A stretch of 64,000 nt of DNA from Rhodosporidiobolus odoratus (GCA_034387635.1 JAOANU010000003.1:1674001-1738000); one strand, 5' to 3'. Positions 20,695 through 32,638 are shown, counted from the stretch's first letter. Notes: generated by a model from the sequence alone, not told the origin. Numbers and translations are program-made.

Positions 20695-22602
20695 TCAGAC
20701 GCTCGAGCCATTCGCCGCTTTGCCCTGTGTGAGCTCCTCCAAGACCTCTTTGAACGCCTCAAGCACGGCATCGCTTTCTCCCCTACGTTCCGTCAGCAGC
20801 CGAAATAGCGTGCCGGTCCTTTTGTCCGTCTGCTTCCAGAACTTCAGCTCGTCCGGTCTTCTGATCTTGGCTCGGAGCAGGTCCGGCAATAGATCCGTGA
20901 CGAAGAGCTCGGAGTAGACACCGGAAGGGTCCAGCGTGCGAAGAAAAGCTGCAAGGTCGGCAGAATCGTCGGGCTGGAGAACGGGTTTTGACGGAGTTTG
21001 CGAGCCGTGGGGAGTCTGGCGGGGAGGAGAGGCTTGATACGGGGTAGAGGGGGTTGCCATACTATTACCAGCAGCTTGAGGCTGCCGAACAGGTAGCAAA
21101 CCGGAACAATGAAGATGAGCGATCAGCATGAACTGAGTACGGATTGCCAGGCGCATACAAACAGTAGATGGGATATCGTAGTGAACGACACAACGTACCG
21201 CTGGGGACTCGGACACAATCTCAAGGTCGCTGCTGCCGTCGTCCTGGTCTGCGGTTGGCTGCCCACGGCGGTTAGCTGCCATAGGTGGCAGAGGCTTCTT
21301 TTTCTTGGCAGCTTGAGTCGAAGCGGCCGACGCAGCCGCGCGCTTCTTCCTGTTCGGGGGCTGTAAGCGCAAGGAAGCCGTCAGTTCCAGTTTGTTCGAA
21401 AGGGACGTGATGTCGGCGGAGGCTATCTCACCTGCATTCCTTCCATTCCTCCGTCACTTGTCTCGACCTGCTCATCCATTTCGCCCTCTTGCCCTTCTTC
21501 TTCTTCCTCTTGCTCGTCCGCGCTGACATGATAATGCGCAAGCTGGGATGCGACGGCATCAACCCTCCACCTCCCGCTAGCCTCTGAGATTGCGTTAACC
21601 TGCCACCCGCAAGCTCGCTCCTTGCAAATCCACCTCGCGGAGACGTTTCCGCTCCCGACCAAGCGAGCGAGGCGGAAACCCTCAACGTCAGCATTTTTGT
21701 GAAGGTTGGTGTCAAGCGCCGATTCCGAGAGTACGGTAGCTTCTCCGGAAAGGATGGAAGCAATGTAGGGCGTTGAGACTAGAGCGGGGGAGTTTGCCGC
21801 AGGACCAGCGGATGATGAAGAGGCTAGTCTAGGCTGCTGCTGGCTAGGACCAGCACCTCCGCCGGCGGAAGACGAAGCAATGCGGGCGGAAGAGCGAGTG
21901 CGCGGGGAAGAAGAAACCGCTGACGAAAGCGCAGCGCAAGAGGGAAACGCGGCCGTCTGCAAGAAAGGAATTCAGCGCTAGCTCTCCGTCAGGGAATCAG
22001 AAAAAGAGGACAAACGTATGGTGCGACCAAACAACCCCTCTCCATCATTTTTTTCTCGCATTCTTTGGCCGCTTTCTCCCCAAACTGCGGTACCAGATCC
22101 TTCACTGCTTCAGCTTGTGCACCCGCCGTCTCCGCATCGCTCCCACCAGCATTGAGCAATTCCCTCAACCTCGTCTCGAGCCCCTCTTGCTGGAGGAAGT
22201 GTCGTTTGACGTCGGTGATTGTTGCGGCTGCGGAAGTTTCGGCTGCGTCGCGTTGCTTACGTGTAGGCCGAAAAGAATGGTTGTGCTTGTCCCCTACCCG
22301 CTTGACGACCCAGTGATCCTTTCCATCTTGACCAAACTCAACACTGAAGGAACAGCAACGACGGTTTGCGTGAAGGTAAGGGCAGCCGTACTCGAGCCAC
22401 TTGGGTTTGTCTCTAAATCGCGGCTCAAAACCTTCTTTGCCTGTTGCGCTCGAGCGTGAGTAGGTTACTGTAAGGACGGCTAGGAGGCGAAAGGGGACGA
22501 ACCGGCGATTGGCGCGTACACAAGATCGATAAAGCTGTTGTCGGGATCCCAGGCAGGAAAGCGAGAGCCGACTTGTAGCGTCTGGGGAGGTACGGTTGAC
22601 AT
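20695..22602 (-). CDS. FAR1-like two-finger protein G
   Basis: The best intact member. The ATG at 22602 gives LQVGSRFPAWDPDNSFIDLVYAP; the phase-1 intron is at about 22440-22502. Finger 1: GF at 37-38, C53, C62/C63, WVVKRV, H86 and H88. Then comes the helical middle segment (TITDVKRHFLQQEGLE...DLVPQFGEKAAKECEKKMMERGCL) ending at an intron. After a serine-rich stretch, finger 2 (GFRLARLVG...WICKERACGW...SQLAHYH) is followed by an acidic stretch, a basic NLS-like block (AAKKKKPLPP) and a C-terminal helical domain (LAAFLRTLD...LLPDLLRAKIRRPDEL) ending at 20695. The fingers follow the FAR1/WRKY-GCM1 zinc-fold spacing (Cx4Cx~30HxH in finger 2). A DNA-binding nuclear role is inferred. No transposase domain. 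Confidence 0.78.
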
Positions 22603-22749
22603 CCGAGCATAAACGCAAAGGAAGGAAGAAAACGAGAGGCCCGCAATGTGGGGCACTTTCGTGTGACTGTCGTTGACGTCAACAGCTAGCGGGGCTTGCG
22701 AAACGCGCAAAATGCAATCCAGCGACGGTGACAAGACGTCCTCCGCAAT

Positions 22750-25700
22750 CTACAGTCGAAGCCACGGTGTCCAGCCATACAATGCCCGCTTTGCCCGCCA
22801 GCTTGCCCTTCTCATCCATAGTCTCACCGCTTCTACCGCTGTACGAGCTGAATCCTCCACGGCCAGAGCATGCTGATGCAGGGCGGAGAAGCGTGCTGGC
22901 GAGTGCTTGACGGAAGGCGAAGGAAGGGGAAGAGAGTCAGTGAAAGAAAAGGTGAATGCTGACGAGGGGGAAGAAGGAACAGGCGGAAGCTGCTGCGAAG
23001 GTGCAGGGGTGGGAGTAGAGTGGGGTAGGGTATACGTTTCCGTTTCCGTTTCCGTGAGGGTAATCGTGCTGGTGACATATGTGAGATGCGTGGTGGTCGA
23101 AACAACATGGGCAGTCGATACATGGGTACTAGTAACGGTCGCGACCGTGCTGGTGAAAGTAGGGGAGTGCTGTAGATGCGCATGGGTCAAGGTGGCTGTG
23201 ACGATGCTGGAAAGATGCGAAGATGGCGAAGAAAGCGAGTCGGACAGCAAGGGAGGGAGGTAGCTGGAAGCCAGACGGAAGGCGAGGATCCCGACTAGAG
23301 CGAGGATGGCGGACTGAAGCATTTGGGCAAGGAACGAAGGGGTCCGCGTGCGACTTTGGGGTGTTTTGAGTGTGCAAGAAGGGATGCTCGAAACCGAGCT
23401 CTCGACGGAAAGAACTGGCTCGATCGGCTTGCAGACGAGGGGAAGAGCTAAGTTGGCTGTTGCTTCCGCCGGAAGGAGGAAGCGAGTAAAGGTTGTCGAA
23501 GTTGTTGTGGGGGAAGAAGGCGAGACGAGATCGAAGCCGTGGTTGGCAGTATCAAGATCATAGCCTGCACGTTGTAGGCGATCAGCTACCCGCCCATGGG
23601 TGGACGGAAGGAAAGAAGGCTGTAACTGACCTTGTACCGCCGCAACCTCCACTTCAAGCCTCGCCAACTTATCCGCAAACGCCGGTATTGCAGTTCCGAC
23701 CCTCAGCTCTTCTCCTGCCTTTTCCTCTACGAAGAGCACCTCAGCCACGCCCTTGCCCTTCTTCGCCAATACCCTGACCTCCCTGGCGCCATCCTCATCG
23801 AGCGGCAGCGACTCTTCCGCATCGACCTCGATTCCCTCGCCGCGGACGCTCCAGGCGTCGACAACCTCGACCTTAGCGCCGGGAAGGACCGGGAGAGCGA
23901 AAGGACGCGAGTATGGATGGGAGAAGGTGAGGCGGTAGAAGAGCCTCCAGGGAGACGAGAGGGGATAAGACGGAGGAACGGGCGAGATGTGGACTTTCAC
24001 GAGCGGGATGGTCGTAGGTGCGCGAGGACGAGGCCCATGAGACGATGTTGGGGAGGGAGAAGAGAGGAATGACCTAGTGGAATGTGCTGTTGATGCTGAG
24101 GTGGAAGGACGGGGGAGTGCGAGCTCGTCGGCAGGAGATGAGGACAACGGAGGGGTAGCCTTCTGATCCTGCCCTTCCTCGGCGAGAAGGCCATCGTCCT
24201 CCGTTTCCTCCGCAGGTAGGAAGCGCCTTTCTTCCATCTTGCTTTTGTTGGGAACAATCTCGACGACGACCGGTCCAGAGATCTTCCTCCTTCTCCCACT
24301 CTTGCTGAGATCGCCCGATCCCCGTACTGTAGACCATCGCGCGCGACCGCCAAAGCCGGGTAGGGGACTCGGCGGAGGTCCGTCGTCATCCTCATTGAAC
24401 GGCGGAGAGGACAGACGATACGGCGGGAGAGAATCGGGAAGCAGCTCGACTCGTTGTCGAGACGATGATGCCGCAACGGAAACGACTGTCTCTTCGCTTT
24501 GCGCGGCAGGTAGTGCGAAGGACGGAAGGGCGATACGGTAGAGCGAGGGGCGGTCGATGGTGGAGTAATCATTGGCGGTCAAGGATGACGCCGGGAAAGA
24601 TAGCTGAAGGGTGAAGGCGAATGAGGGAAGAGCACCTTCCGCTACAGTCGTTGTAGCGAAGCGTCGAAGAACGTGACTGAGGTCAAGCTGAATCCGAAGT
24701 CGAGTAGACGACGTCGCAGGACTCGGAGGGCGGGCAGGCTCCTCCGCCTCTGCTTCTCCTTCCTCCTCCTCACTCGCCGAAGCCACTTCGAAGCTCATAT
24801 CCAGGGCGCTGGCTTCTGGGTCAAAAGGTGCCTCCTGCCCAAGAAGCGACGACCCTTCCGACCCTTTTTGCCTGTTCCGGCGGTCTTTCCCGACCTTTTC
24901 CAGTTCGTCGCGGTGTTCTGGCGGAAGCTGCACCTCGAGCAGCGAGACCTCACCGTCGACTGCGTTCAGATTCGGGTCCAGGGCAGGGGGAGGAGCGGTG
25001 TCGAAGAGCGAAGTGAAACTGGGGGGCCGAGGTTCGTTCGAGCGAGATGTCGGCGGTCGACGGCGAGGTTGAGGGGTTGGGGTGAACGGATACTCGGTCG
25101 ATGCGGTATTGGTACCAATCGAGTGGAGGGAAGCGAAAGATAGGGTCGAGTCGTCGAGAGGAGAAGCGAACGAGTCGAGAGAGGGCGGCAGAGGTGGTGG
25201 ACGAGGCAGAAGGGGCGGAGAAGGTGTTGCCTGCTCGACGACTCCCCAGCCCAGGACAGGCATGTCTTCATCGCCCTCGCAACTCAAGACCTCGAACACC
25301 TCATTAGCTTCTTCAGTCTGACCGAGCCCGACCTCAATCTCCACGAACTGTTTTTCCCGCAAAGCGGCGCACTCGAATGTTCCCATCACGTCCACTTCAG
25401 CAGTAGCAGTCCCGCCTTCCTTTGCGCTCCATCTGACGTCTAGCGAGGCCCTCTGGACGACGAGCTGGGCGTCCTGCTGACCGTGCGGGAGTTGGCTCGC
25501 CCAGCGTAGCGAGATAGAATTGGTGGAGGGAAAGGTTCCGGTGATGCAGGTACCGGCGTCCTCAGCTAACAACTTGGAGGTAGCGTTGGTTAAGAACGGT
25601 CGAACGGAAAGATCCCAGGCGGAAGAAGAAGCGGATGAAGGGGGCGACGGTAACAAGAAGGAAAGGGTGTTTCGAAGGCAGAGCGGCGTCGGGATGACGA

Positions 25701-26688
25701 CCTATAAGGACAGCAGGGTCAGCAAAACCTTGAAGGAAGAATCCAAGGGAGTAACTTGCGCTATTTGCGAAGCTTGGTAACCGCAACACCCCGAACTTGT
25801 ATTCTACCTCGAGAATAACCAGGAGGTCGGCCGTCGTCCTGCCTCTTCCGGTTGATATTCCCACTGAGGGCGTCGGAGAGAAAGACCCCGCTCGACTGGG
25901 CGCTCTAGCTGTGGAGGGCGAGTCCCATTCGACGTCCTGCAAATCCTCCTCATCTTCCAAACGAGGTAGCAAGACAAGGCAGACCTCTTCTCCATTTCTG
26001 ACGACCCTCGCCTCTCTCCTCTCTTCAAAGCGGGCGACGCTGAGGCTTCGTCGCCTTCCTATTGATCCTTCGCCGCCCTCTGAAGCGGTCAAACCAAGAA
26101 TGCGGGCGGCTTGTACTGCTTCTGCGGGATCACCAGGCTGAAGGGGTAGCGCGTAGGTAGCGTTTGACACGAGTGTGGAAAGAGGAAGGAGCGGTACAAG
26201 CTGGAAGCGATGTTCTGCTGTGAGAGAAGAGGCGGTTGAGGTCGAGGTGGGGAGGGAGACCTGCACCAAGCGGTTTAAGCACGAGCAACGGGCCGCGGAA
26301 GACGTGACCACACGCACCTTGCAATACAGTCTACTGTAGACGCCGTCTTGTTGCGCTTCTGCCTCTACGACGAGACCTCGACAGATCCGCTTCGACGCAC
26401 TGGAGGGAGCTGACGGCTCGCTATTGCCGCTGAGCGAATCGGGCGAGAAGGGACGTGACATGCTTATAGCGTGCTGATGAGATCAGTAGGGGTACGAGTA
26501 GCTTAGAATGACATCGACGGGTGTGGAAGAGGTGCGAGAGGGAAAGAGGAGGGTAGCTTTCGGACAAGAGACACCTGCGGCCCTGACAGCGTCGAGAGGA
26601 CTGTAGAGAGCAGTCGACCTCGATGCCATTCGGCGGTACGAGCGACAGGGGCCAGCGCAGCATCAGCTTCCGGAACACTGATCTTCAT
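22750..26688 (-). CDS. Large C-terminally membrane-anchored protein of unknown function
   Basis: The ATG at 26688 begins a short exon (MKISVPEADAALAP); splicing joins it to HAISMSRPFSPDS, then to an exon ending YCK, a long exon ending LPSFANS, and a 3 kb final exon starting VVIPTPLCLRNTL. The last junction uses a GC-AG intron. The protein is about 1200 aa: a structured N-terminal half, long acidic and proline/serine-rich stretches, a block LFYRLTFSHPYSRPFALPVLPG, and near the C-terminus one hydrophobic helix (MLQSAILALVGILAFRLASSY). After the helix comes a threonine-rich stretch with repeated TxT(E) units and a final basic segment. I do not recognise a family. The layout suggests a single-pass membrane or ER/Golgi protein with a large cytosolic part. 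Confidence 0.65.
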
Positions 26689-26844
26689 TTCTCTAAACGA
26701 GATTGCGAATGCAGCAGACTATGTACGAGAAGGGGCGTAAGGCCATGCGAAGCGAAGAAGGTCCGTATGAAGTTGTACGTGAAAGCGTGAAGAAAACAGA
26801 CGAAGAGGAAACAACCTGAAGAGAGAGAAGATCCCGTTTCCCGC

Positions 26845-28073
26845 TCAAAGAGCCAGCCCCTTCTTCTCCTCCACCTCATCCTTGTCCTCCTCAATGAGGA
26901 CAAACACCGAGTCCCCAGGAGCAGTCTTTGACTGCTCATGAAGCTTCTTCTCCATCTCTGCGAGCTCGGCAATGCTCAATCCGGGTCCCGCGCTGATACC
27001 CAACCCTGAACCTTCCGTCGCGACCGAGACTGGACGACTCCCACCGCCACCATAGGGAAGCGTCGGAGCCGTGAAGGTGCTCTGGAGGTCCCAGTCGAGC
27101 GGGCCACCAGGTCCAGACGTAGAAGTGCTGATTACGCTGGCGCCAAGAACGGACCGAGAAAGGACGGGCGCCTCACTGTCTTCCCTCGTGCCCTCGGGTT
27201 GACCTTCACGCTTGGTACGGCGAGCGACTTTGACCGTGTTGGCGCGGTTGACGGGTCGGCCGGAGTAGCGCTCCCAGTCTACCGCGGCGAACGAGGTGGA
27301 GAACAGGGGCATGGGGGAGGAGCGGCGGATGGTGAAGTAGAGGGTCGAGACGAGGAGAGAGGCGAAGGAGAGGCAAAGGAAGAGGAAGGTGATCCAGCTG
27401 CAGTGGGCACAGTTCTGATCAAGAGCTGAACGGACTAGGTAGCTAAGGCGAGAGGAAAGGCAGCCACGTACGTCAAGGCGAGAACGCAAAGGAGTAGGCG
27501 GCAGATAGTCCACCCGCCGCAGTGGTCAACGAGACCGGGAGTTCTGCACGAGGGAGGAGGGTGAGCACAGAATGCAGCTGCGGAGGGAAGGGAAACACAA
27601 CGCACTCGGCATGCAGAGTAGACACCGCAATAAGCACCCACGTTCCGGTCCCGCCTAGGCAGATGATCTCAGCCACGATGCTCCTCGAGAACTTGGCGAC
27701 TTTGTCACGCGTGCTTCCGACCCTCGGCTCGCCGGAAAGGTTGGGAGAAAGAGGGAGCTTGATTGAGTAGGGTCGGGAGAAGAGGAACCAGACGGGGAAA
27801 GCTGCACAGAGGAAGGATGTGACGACGATGGCGGGTACCACGTGCTGGAAGGCTTCCTGCAATGGGGGAAAATCGCGGTCAGCCGGGAAGAAAAAGCGGG
27901 ATGTCCGCGAGGTTGACAGGATTGAATGGAAGCTAGCGTACGGTCATGACAAGCTGGTATGCTAGCAGCACGATGCTCGCCACCATATCCGCCACACCTG
28001 CGATCATCAAGACCGAGAGGAATCCCTTCCTGAACGCCGGAAGGTATTCAAGCAAGGACAACCAGCTACTCAT
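26845..28073 (-). CDS. Four-helix membrane protein (MARVEL-like topology)
   Basis: The ATG at 28073 starts MSSWLSLLEYLPAFRKGFLSV with a first helix (GVADMVASIVLLAYQLVM). Later exons supply VVPAIVVTSFLCAAFPVWFLF, IVAEIICLGGTGTWVLIAVSTL, a segment TPGLVDHCGGWTICRLLLCVLAL and a last helix WITFLFLCLSFASLLVSTLYF. The cytosolic tail of about 140 residues is serine/threonine-rich and ends in an acidic/lysine stretch (EEDKDEVEEKKGLAL). The cysteine-containing loop before the last helix fits MARVEL-type topology, but the assignment is by shape only. Introns are about 60-85 nt. Confidence 0.7.
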
Positions 28074-28411
28074 GGTGGGCGGCGAGAAGTGCTGGACGCG
28101 TCGTTGAGTAGTATGTACTGTCTCTGCGTCACTGTGAGAGCTTTGAGCTGTTGGCGGGCGAGAAGGTGGGTATGGAGAAGGTTGAACGTGTTGAACGAGC
28201 GACGCTGACGAGAGTGATTCGGGAGTTGACTGCCGTGTGGGCGACTAGAGGTGAGGTCAGAGAGAGTGTGATTCGGTCGGTGAAGCGGTGGCGAGCGGTA
28301 CGAGAGCAGCAGTGATGAGCAGAGCTTGCGGTCGGAAGGTCGCGAAGAAACAGCTCCATACGCGCGTGTTCACAATGTCTCGATATATTTGGCTACGTAC
28401 TGCATTTCTTA
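28074..28411. other. Intergenic between minus-strand genes
   Basis: About 340 bp: 3' flank of the EFM3-like gene and promoter of the four-helix protein. No gene seen. Confidence 0.4.
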
Positions 28412-29960
28412 CTAGCCATCTATAGACGTAATACGAACCAGCCGTACCTCCCCTTCGCCCTCCCAGCCTTCTGCACCGACAATTCCGCTTTCCCCCTCGG
28501 GCACTTCCAGCTCAACCGGTTGTATCGAAAGCTTGCGAGAGCCTGCGCAAACAATCACCGCCGTGAGCTCTGAGCTCGAGGAGGACTCAATGAGGAGGAC
28601 AGGCGCACGGCATTCAGTTAGGAAGAGCTCCCAGGTCGATTCGTTCCTGATGGTGCCCGCGATGAGAGCTGCGCATGGCTTGTAAGCTTCGCCTGGTGGC
28701 TGCGGGTATCTCGGACGTAGCAGCCACGAGAGAACAGCCGCGAGATGTGATGCTAAAGAAGGGTCGTAGACCTGCGAGATCAAGGCATGAGCCTGCGTGG
28801 TTGAAGAGATAGAAGTAGGCGGAACTCGCGATGTCCGCTCCGAGCACCAGGTCTGGTCGACCGCCATCGCCAAACATAGCCGCACCCCATCGCTCGAGCT
28901 CTTCCCTGCCGGCGGATTCATCAGAGGCCAGCTCCCAGTCAAGCTGGGCAGGTAGCGCGATTCTGTTGAGGTTGTCTGGGCAAGGCAACTGTGGTCAGTC
29001 CGGCACCGGCACCAGCTAAAGAAGGCAAAAGACTCACTCAGCTCGATGTTCTCCTCAAGCATCGCCAATACACGCGAGTCCACGTCGGTAGCCACAATGC
29101 GCCCTTCCTCACGGCCTTCTCTTCCCGCCTCGAGCAATTTGGCCGTGACCAGTGATAGTAAACCGACACCAGCACCGAGCTCAAGTATTCGTGTGGACTC
29201 GTCGAGAACGGAAGGAGCGGCGAGCAAGTGGTTGGATAGGGCGATGCAGGCTTGCCTGAAGGAAGTAAGGTGGGTGCATAAAGAGCCATATACGGGCAGG
29301 GTGCGAGGTTGGGGAACACGCACCATGTCCGAAGACCAGTCGTTCCTGTCGCGAGTAGACGAGTTGGAGAACATTCAGCTTCGAGCTGTCGAGATGGTGG
29401 AAGCTTCGAGGGAAAGTAGATACACAAGGAAGGCAACGCACCTTCGCTGATCATCCTCTTCTCTTCCTTTGTCTTCACGCTTTGCCAGGTCCCGGGACTA
29501 TCCTGCAGCGGGCCCCAATAGTATATCCGCGTGCTCGTCGCAGGGCTATTGCGAAAAGAGGCGGAAAGAAATTCGATCATGGTTTCTAGGATGTCGGGGT
29601 GGACTTCCTGCGAGTGGTACATAGCCTCGATCAGTCTCAGGTCTACGCACCGCCAGCATGCACGGAAGGACGGCGCACCTCGTCGTCCACTGCCTCGTCG
29701 CCAGCATCCCTCCTCGCCTGCAATCCGTCTTCGATTCCCTTGACGACCCGCTTCCAGAACACCTTACGCCAGCTCCTAGCACCTTCCTGATCGTCTTCCC
29801 GCCATTGGTCGCTCTGTAAGAGGTGATCGACGAGCCACTGCTGCGTATTTGGCTGTGAGAGGTTGGTTGGCGAGGGGAAGGGCGGAGACGGGAGAAGCGC
29901 GGCTGAGGACGGTGAGAGGGAAGAATAGTGCTTGAGTAGCAGTTTCAAGTCGTCGTTCAT
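28412..29960 (-). CDS. EFM3: EFM3/FAM86-like protein-lysine N-methyltransferase
   Basis: Seven-beta-strand SAM-dependent methyltransferase; the EFM3/FAM86 group methylates a lysine of translation elongation factor 2. The ATG at 29960 gives an N-terminal helical region (WRKVFWKRVVKGIED) like the FAM86 N-domain, then PQPRTLPVYGSL, SNHLLAAPSVLDESTRILELGAGVG (motif I), IVATDVDSRVLAMLEENIEL (post-I) and DLVLGADI joined to VYDPSLASHL (the GADIxYD substrate motif), followed by the C-terminal strands (ALIAGTIRNESTWELF). The GADI/VYD join needs a GC-AG intron at 28772-28829. An upstream ATG at 29987 is in frame. Assignment to EFM3 rather than another family-16 enzyme rests on the N-terminal half. Confidence 0.75.
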
Positions 29961-30650
29961 GTCACAAGCTTGGCACGAGCGGGCCAAGTTGGTTGATCCG
30001 CTTCACTTCCTGTCATCCTCCGCCGTCGCGTACACTCACCGCTTAAGCAACCAACGACTTGCTTCAACTACGCTAAGACCACCCTAGGCCCAGGCAACAC
30101 GGCTCACGCGCTGCTCCGACCCTGCCTCGCCAGTGACCCCTCGCGCCGTCATCCTCAAATATAAGTGTCCTTGTCGAGTACCAAGAACACGATGGGCGCT
30201 ACAGCACGCACCAAGTGGCCGGAGCTAGGAGAAGTCTATCCCGACACTAAGGAGTTCAGGGCCGCGGTATTGACAGTCGCTTGTGTGTCCTTTTCCCTCG
30301 CTTTTGCAGTCACTCACAGCTGGACTTAGCACCGTACCGCCAACTGTGCAGGGTGGAATTACTCGAAAATGTCCGTCGACCGCGGCGGCTATCGCTGGAC
30401 CAAGATGCGCTGCGCGCTCTTCAAGGAAAATGGGAAACGCTGCGTTTTCGGCATGGACGTGACCCAGGTGCCCGACCACGAGACGGACGTGCGAGTCTCG
30501 CATGTACAGCTGAGCCACAGCTGTAGCGTCTCGCAGCGCTCTGAGGCGAGGGCAACGGCGAGGGAGTTCGGTCGGGCCCACTTTGCGAGGATTGGGGTCA
30601 ATCCGCCGGACGAAACGGAACGGCACCCCACGATTGGGATGCACTACGTC
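29117..30650. repeat. Segmental duplication, copy B (partner 3535-5043)
   Basis: Parental-looking copy of the 1.5-kb duplication, since both flanking genes continue beyond its edges here. It contains the first half of the EFM3-like gene, the shared promoter and the start of FAR1-like member B. Confidence 0.9.
29961..30191. promoter_or_regulatory. Bidirectional promoter, EFM3-like / FAR1-like B
   Basis: 231 bp separates the two start codons. A TATA-like AAATATAAG lies at 30157-30165, 27-35 nt upstream of the FAR1-like ATG. The same element and spacing are kept in the duplicated copy (4362-4592). Confidence 0.55.
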
Positions 30651-31184
30651 GCGCCATCGAACGACTCAACGAGAAACAAGAGAGTCAGAGACGAGGATGA
30701 TGCTGCAGACAAACGCCCACGCAGCCTCTCGAACACCACCTCTAAGCCCTCTCCCGTTCTCGCTTCCAAGCCACTCTTTCATCTCCAGCCATCTTCGCAT
30801 CGAATTTCACCGCCAGCTACTTCTGCTTCGCCACTTCTTTCCACTCCTCCCTCACCTTCTAAGCCAGCTGCCCACTCCTCCCTGTACCGCTACGGAAATA
30901 TCGTCCCTGCCAATTCACCACAACTCGACCCCGATTTGGTCCCGCTTTTCGCCACTTCCACATCGGTACGAGGAGTAGCAGACGCCCAACGTTTGGCCAA
31001 CCTCGCCGCTTCGATAGGGCTGATGTCCATCGGGGATGTCATCGCGTCCCTTCGCATGGACCCGTCGATCTCGGAGGGTCTGCTTGAGGAGTTGCAGCTG
31101 AGAGGGATGGAAGAAGCAGATATGAGTCTCTTGACTGGCTCCTTGCGGGAGCTACGGGCGCAAGTGGTGGAACATGCAGGGTGA
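30192..31184 (+). CDS. FAR1-like family member B
   Basis: Exon 1 (30192-30282) encodes the leader ending KEFRAAVLTVA; the phase-1 intron is 30283-30351; exon 2 runs to TGA at 31184, about 300 aa in all. The finger reads YRWTKMRCALFKENGKRC, VFGMDV, RVSHVQ and LSHSC, so the last ligand pair is HxC rather than HxH. A basic segment (RNKRVRDEDDAADKRPR) and a Ser/Pro-rich linker follow. The C-terminal helical domain (LVPLFATST...ASIGLMSIGDVIASL) has the family G-x-x-S-x-D/G motif. The final codons overlap a possible GTGAGT splice donor, so an extra exon cannot be excluded. DNA-binding role inferred. Confidence 0.72.
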
Positions 31185-31445
31185 GTCGGGTTGGGGGGAC
31201 GAAAAGCAACGAGTACAGTGTTGTATCGAGACCTTGCGCGAGATTGTGCTTCTGTCAATAATTTGTGCGTACTTTCTCGTCTGTCCTGCGCTGTATGCGC
31301 CTGAAGTTCGTCTCGTTCTATTCTGCGATTCGAAAGGCAACCCATCTGTCCGTTCCTTTTCTCCGTACCGACTTTTCTGCATACGTTGCTTTCGCCTTGG
31401 ACTGCTTGCGCGTACCCTAAACCTCAACAATAGCATCCTGTCAGC

Positions 31446-32638
31446 ATGTCGACTTCTCTGGCTGTCCCTCACCCGCCCATCGGCACCTCTATCCCTTCCC
31501 GGTTGATTTAGTACAGCATGTCCGCCAGGTCGCCTGTGAGTGGCTCTGACGCGTCAGACTTTCGTTTTGGGTTACTTGAGCTGACTCGCTCACGCTACTT
31601 CTGGCTTCAGGCCAAGCCGGCATTGACCTCAAGGCAAGTCAACCCAACCGCACATCCTCCCGAATCATCCTGCGCTGCTCTATACCAAGCAAGGGCAGAG
31701 TCTGCACCTTCTCGATCACGGCGTACAGTCAGAGTGCAGAGGATGACAGCGTGAGGGTTATTGCTCGGGAGAGAAACCATTCTTGCCCACCGAGGGAGCG
31801 AGAAAGGCGGCGTTATGGGGCTCAAGCCAAGCTGAAGCGTGGTCTCAGTCTGGGTCTCGGACTCGGCGCTAAAGAGGAGACGAGCGGGGGTGCAGAAGTG
31901 GAAGATAAGAATCTGCGAGATACACACTCGAGGTGAGTCGATCTCTCCCTTTGTTTCCCGTTGGCCCACCTCTCACTGCTGATTCACTCCGCTGCCATCA
32001 GAGGTCGTGATCTTCTCTCGCCCAAATCCGAGTCTTGATCTCCACCTCCCATAGCAGCTGACATAGCGGCGAAACCTCTTTTTGAGGCAAGCTTCCCTGA
32101 GCCCGAAGATTGAAGCTCCAGCCATTGCATCCACCACAAGCGGCCACTCTTCTTCACCTGGTCTCACACCTCCTACTCCTGAACAGCGTCAACACTCTCT
32201 CTCAAACCTAAGCCCAAAGCATATCAAGCTGGACGTCGAGGCGGAAGTACCTTCGGTGCGCACCTTTCAGCCAAGATCTTCTCGCCGTTCTCGCACAGGG
32301 ACCGCTCCCAAATCGCCATATTTATCGCGTCTTCCAATGCGCTCGCATCGCCTCGACTTCCTGAAGCCGCTGTTCAAGCACTCTTACAGCCTTCTTTTAC
32401 CTCCTCTCCCTCATCGACCACAGATCCTCTGCTCGCCTTTCTCACCAGTCTTTTTCCATCCAACTCGACTTCAGACCTTGAACAGCTCTCTCGTGCACTC
32501 AAAGGCGCCGGTATCTTCAGCCAATACGACCTTGAACTGCTCTGTTCCGTTCCGAAGTCGAGGTTACTTCTATTGATTGACGCGGTTCAAGCTCGCAGTG
32601 GGGAGCGGAAGATCAGAGCGATGTTGCAAGGGTGCTAG
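31446..32638 (+). pseudogene. FAR1-like family member C, probable frameshift in exon 1
   Basis: The ATG at 31446 opens MSTSLAVPHPPIGTS, then the frame stops; one base over, the family leader continues (YPFPVDLVQHVRQVA) to a phase-1 splice at about 31541. Exon 2 encodes QAGIDLKA and the finger (ILRCSIPSKGRVC, FSITAY, VRVIARERNHSC). Later exons encode a Ser/Pro-rich linker and a well-preserved C-terminal domain (LLAFLTSLFPSNSTSDLEQL, GAGIFSQYDLELL) ending with TAG at 32636-32638. Apart from the single exon-1 shift the gene is intact, so it may be recently inactivated, or exon 1 may be read differently. Confidence 0.65.

Noticed and set aside
18325..22602. A MULE (Mutator-like) transposase next to the FAR1-like fingers
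   Set aside because: I looked for a long ORF with DDE-type spacing and for terminal inverted repeats around the clusters and saw none, though a dot-plot would be more sensitive.
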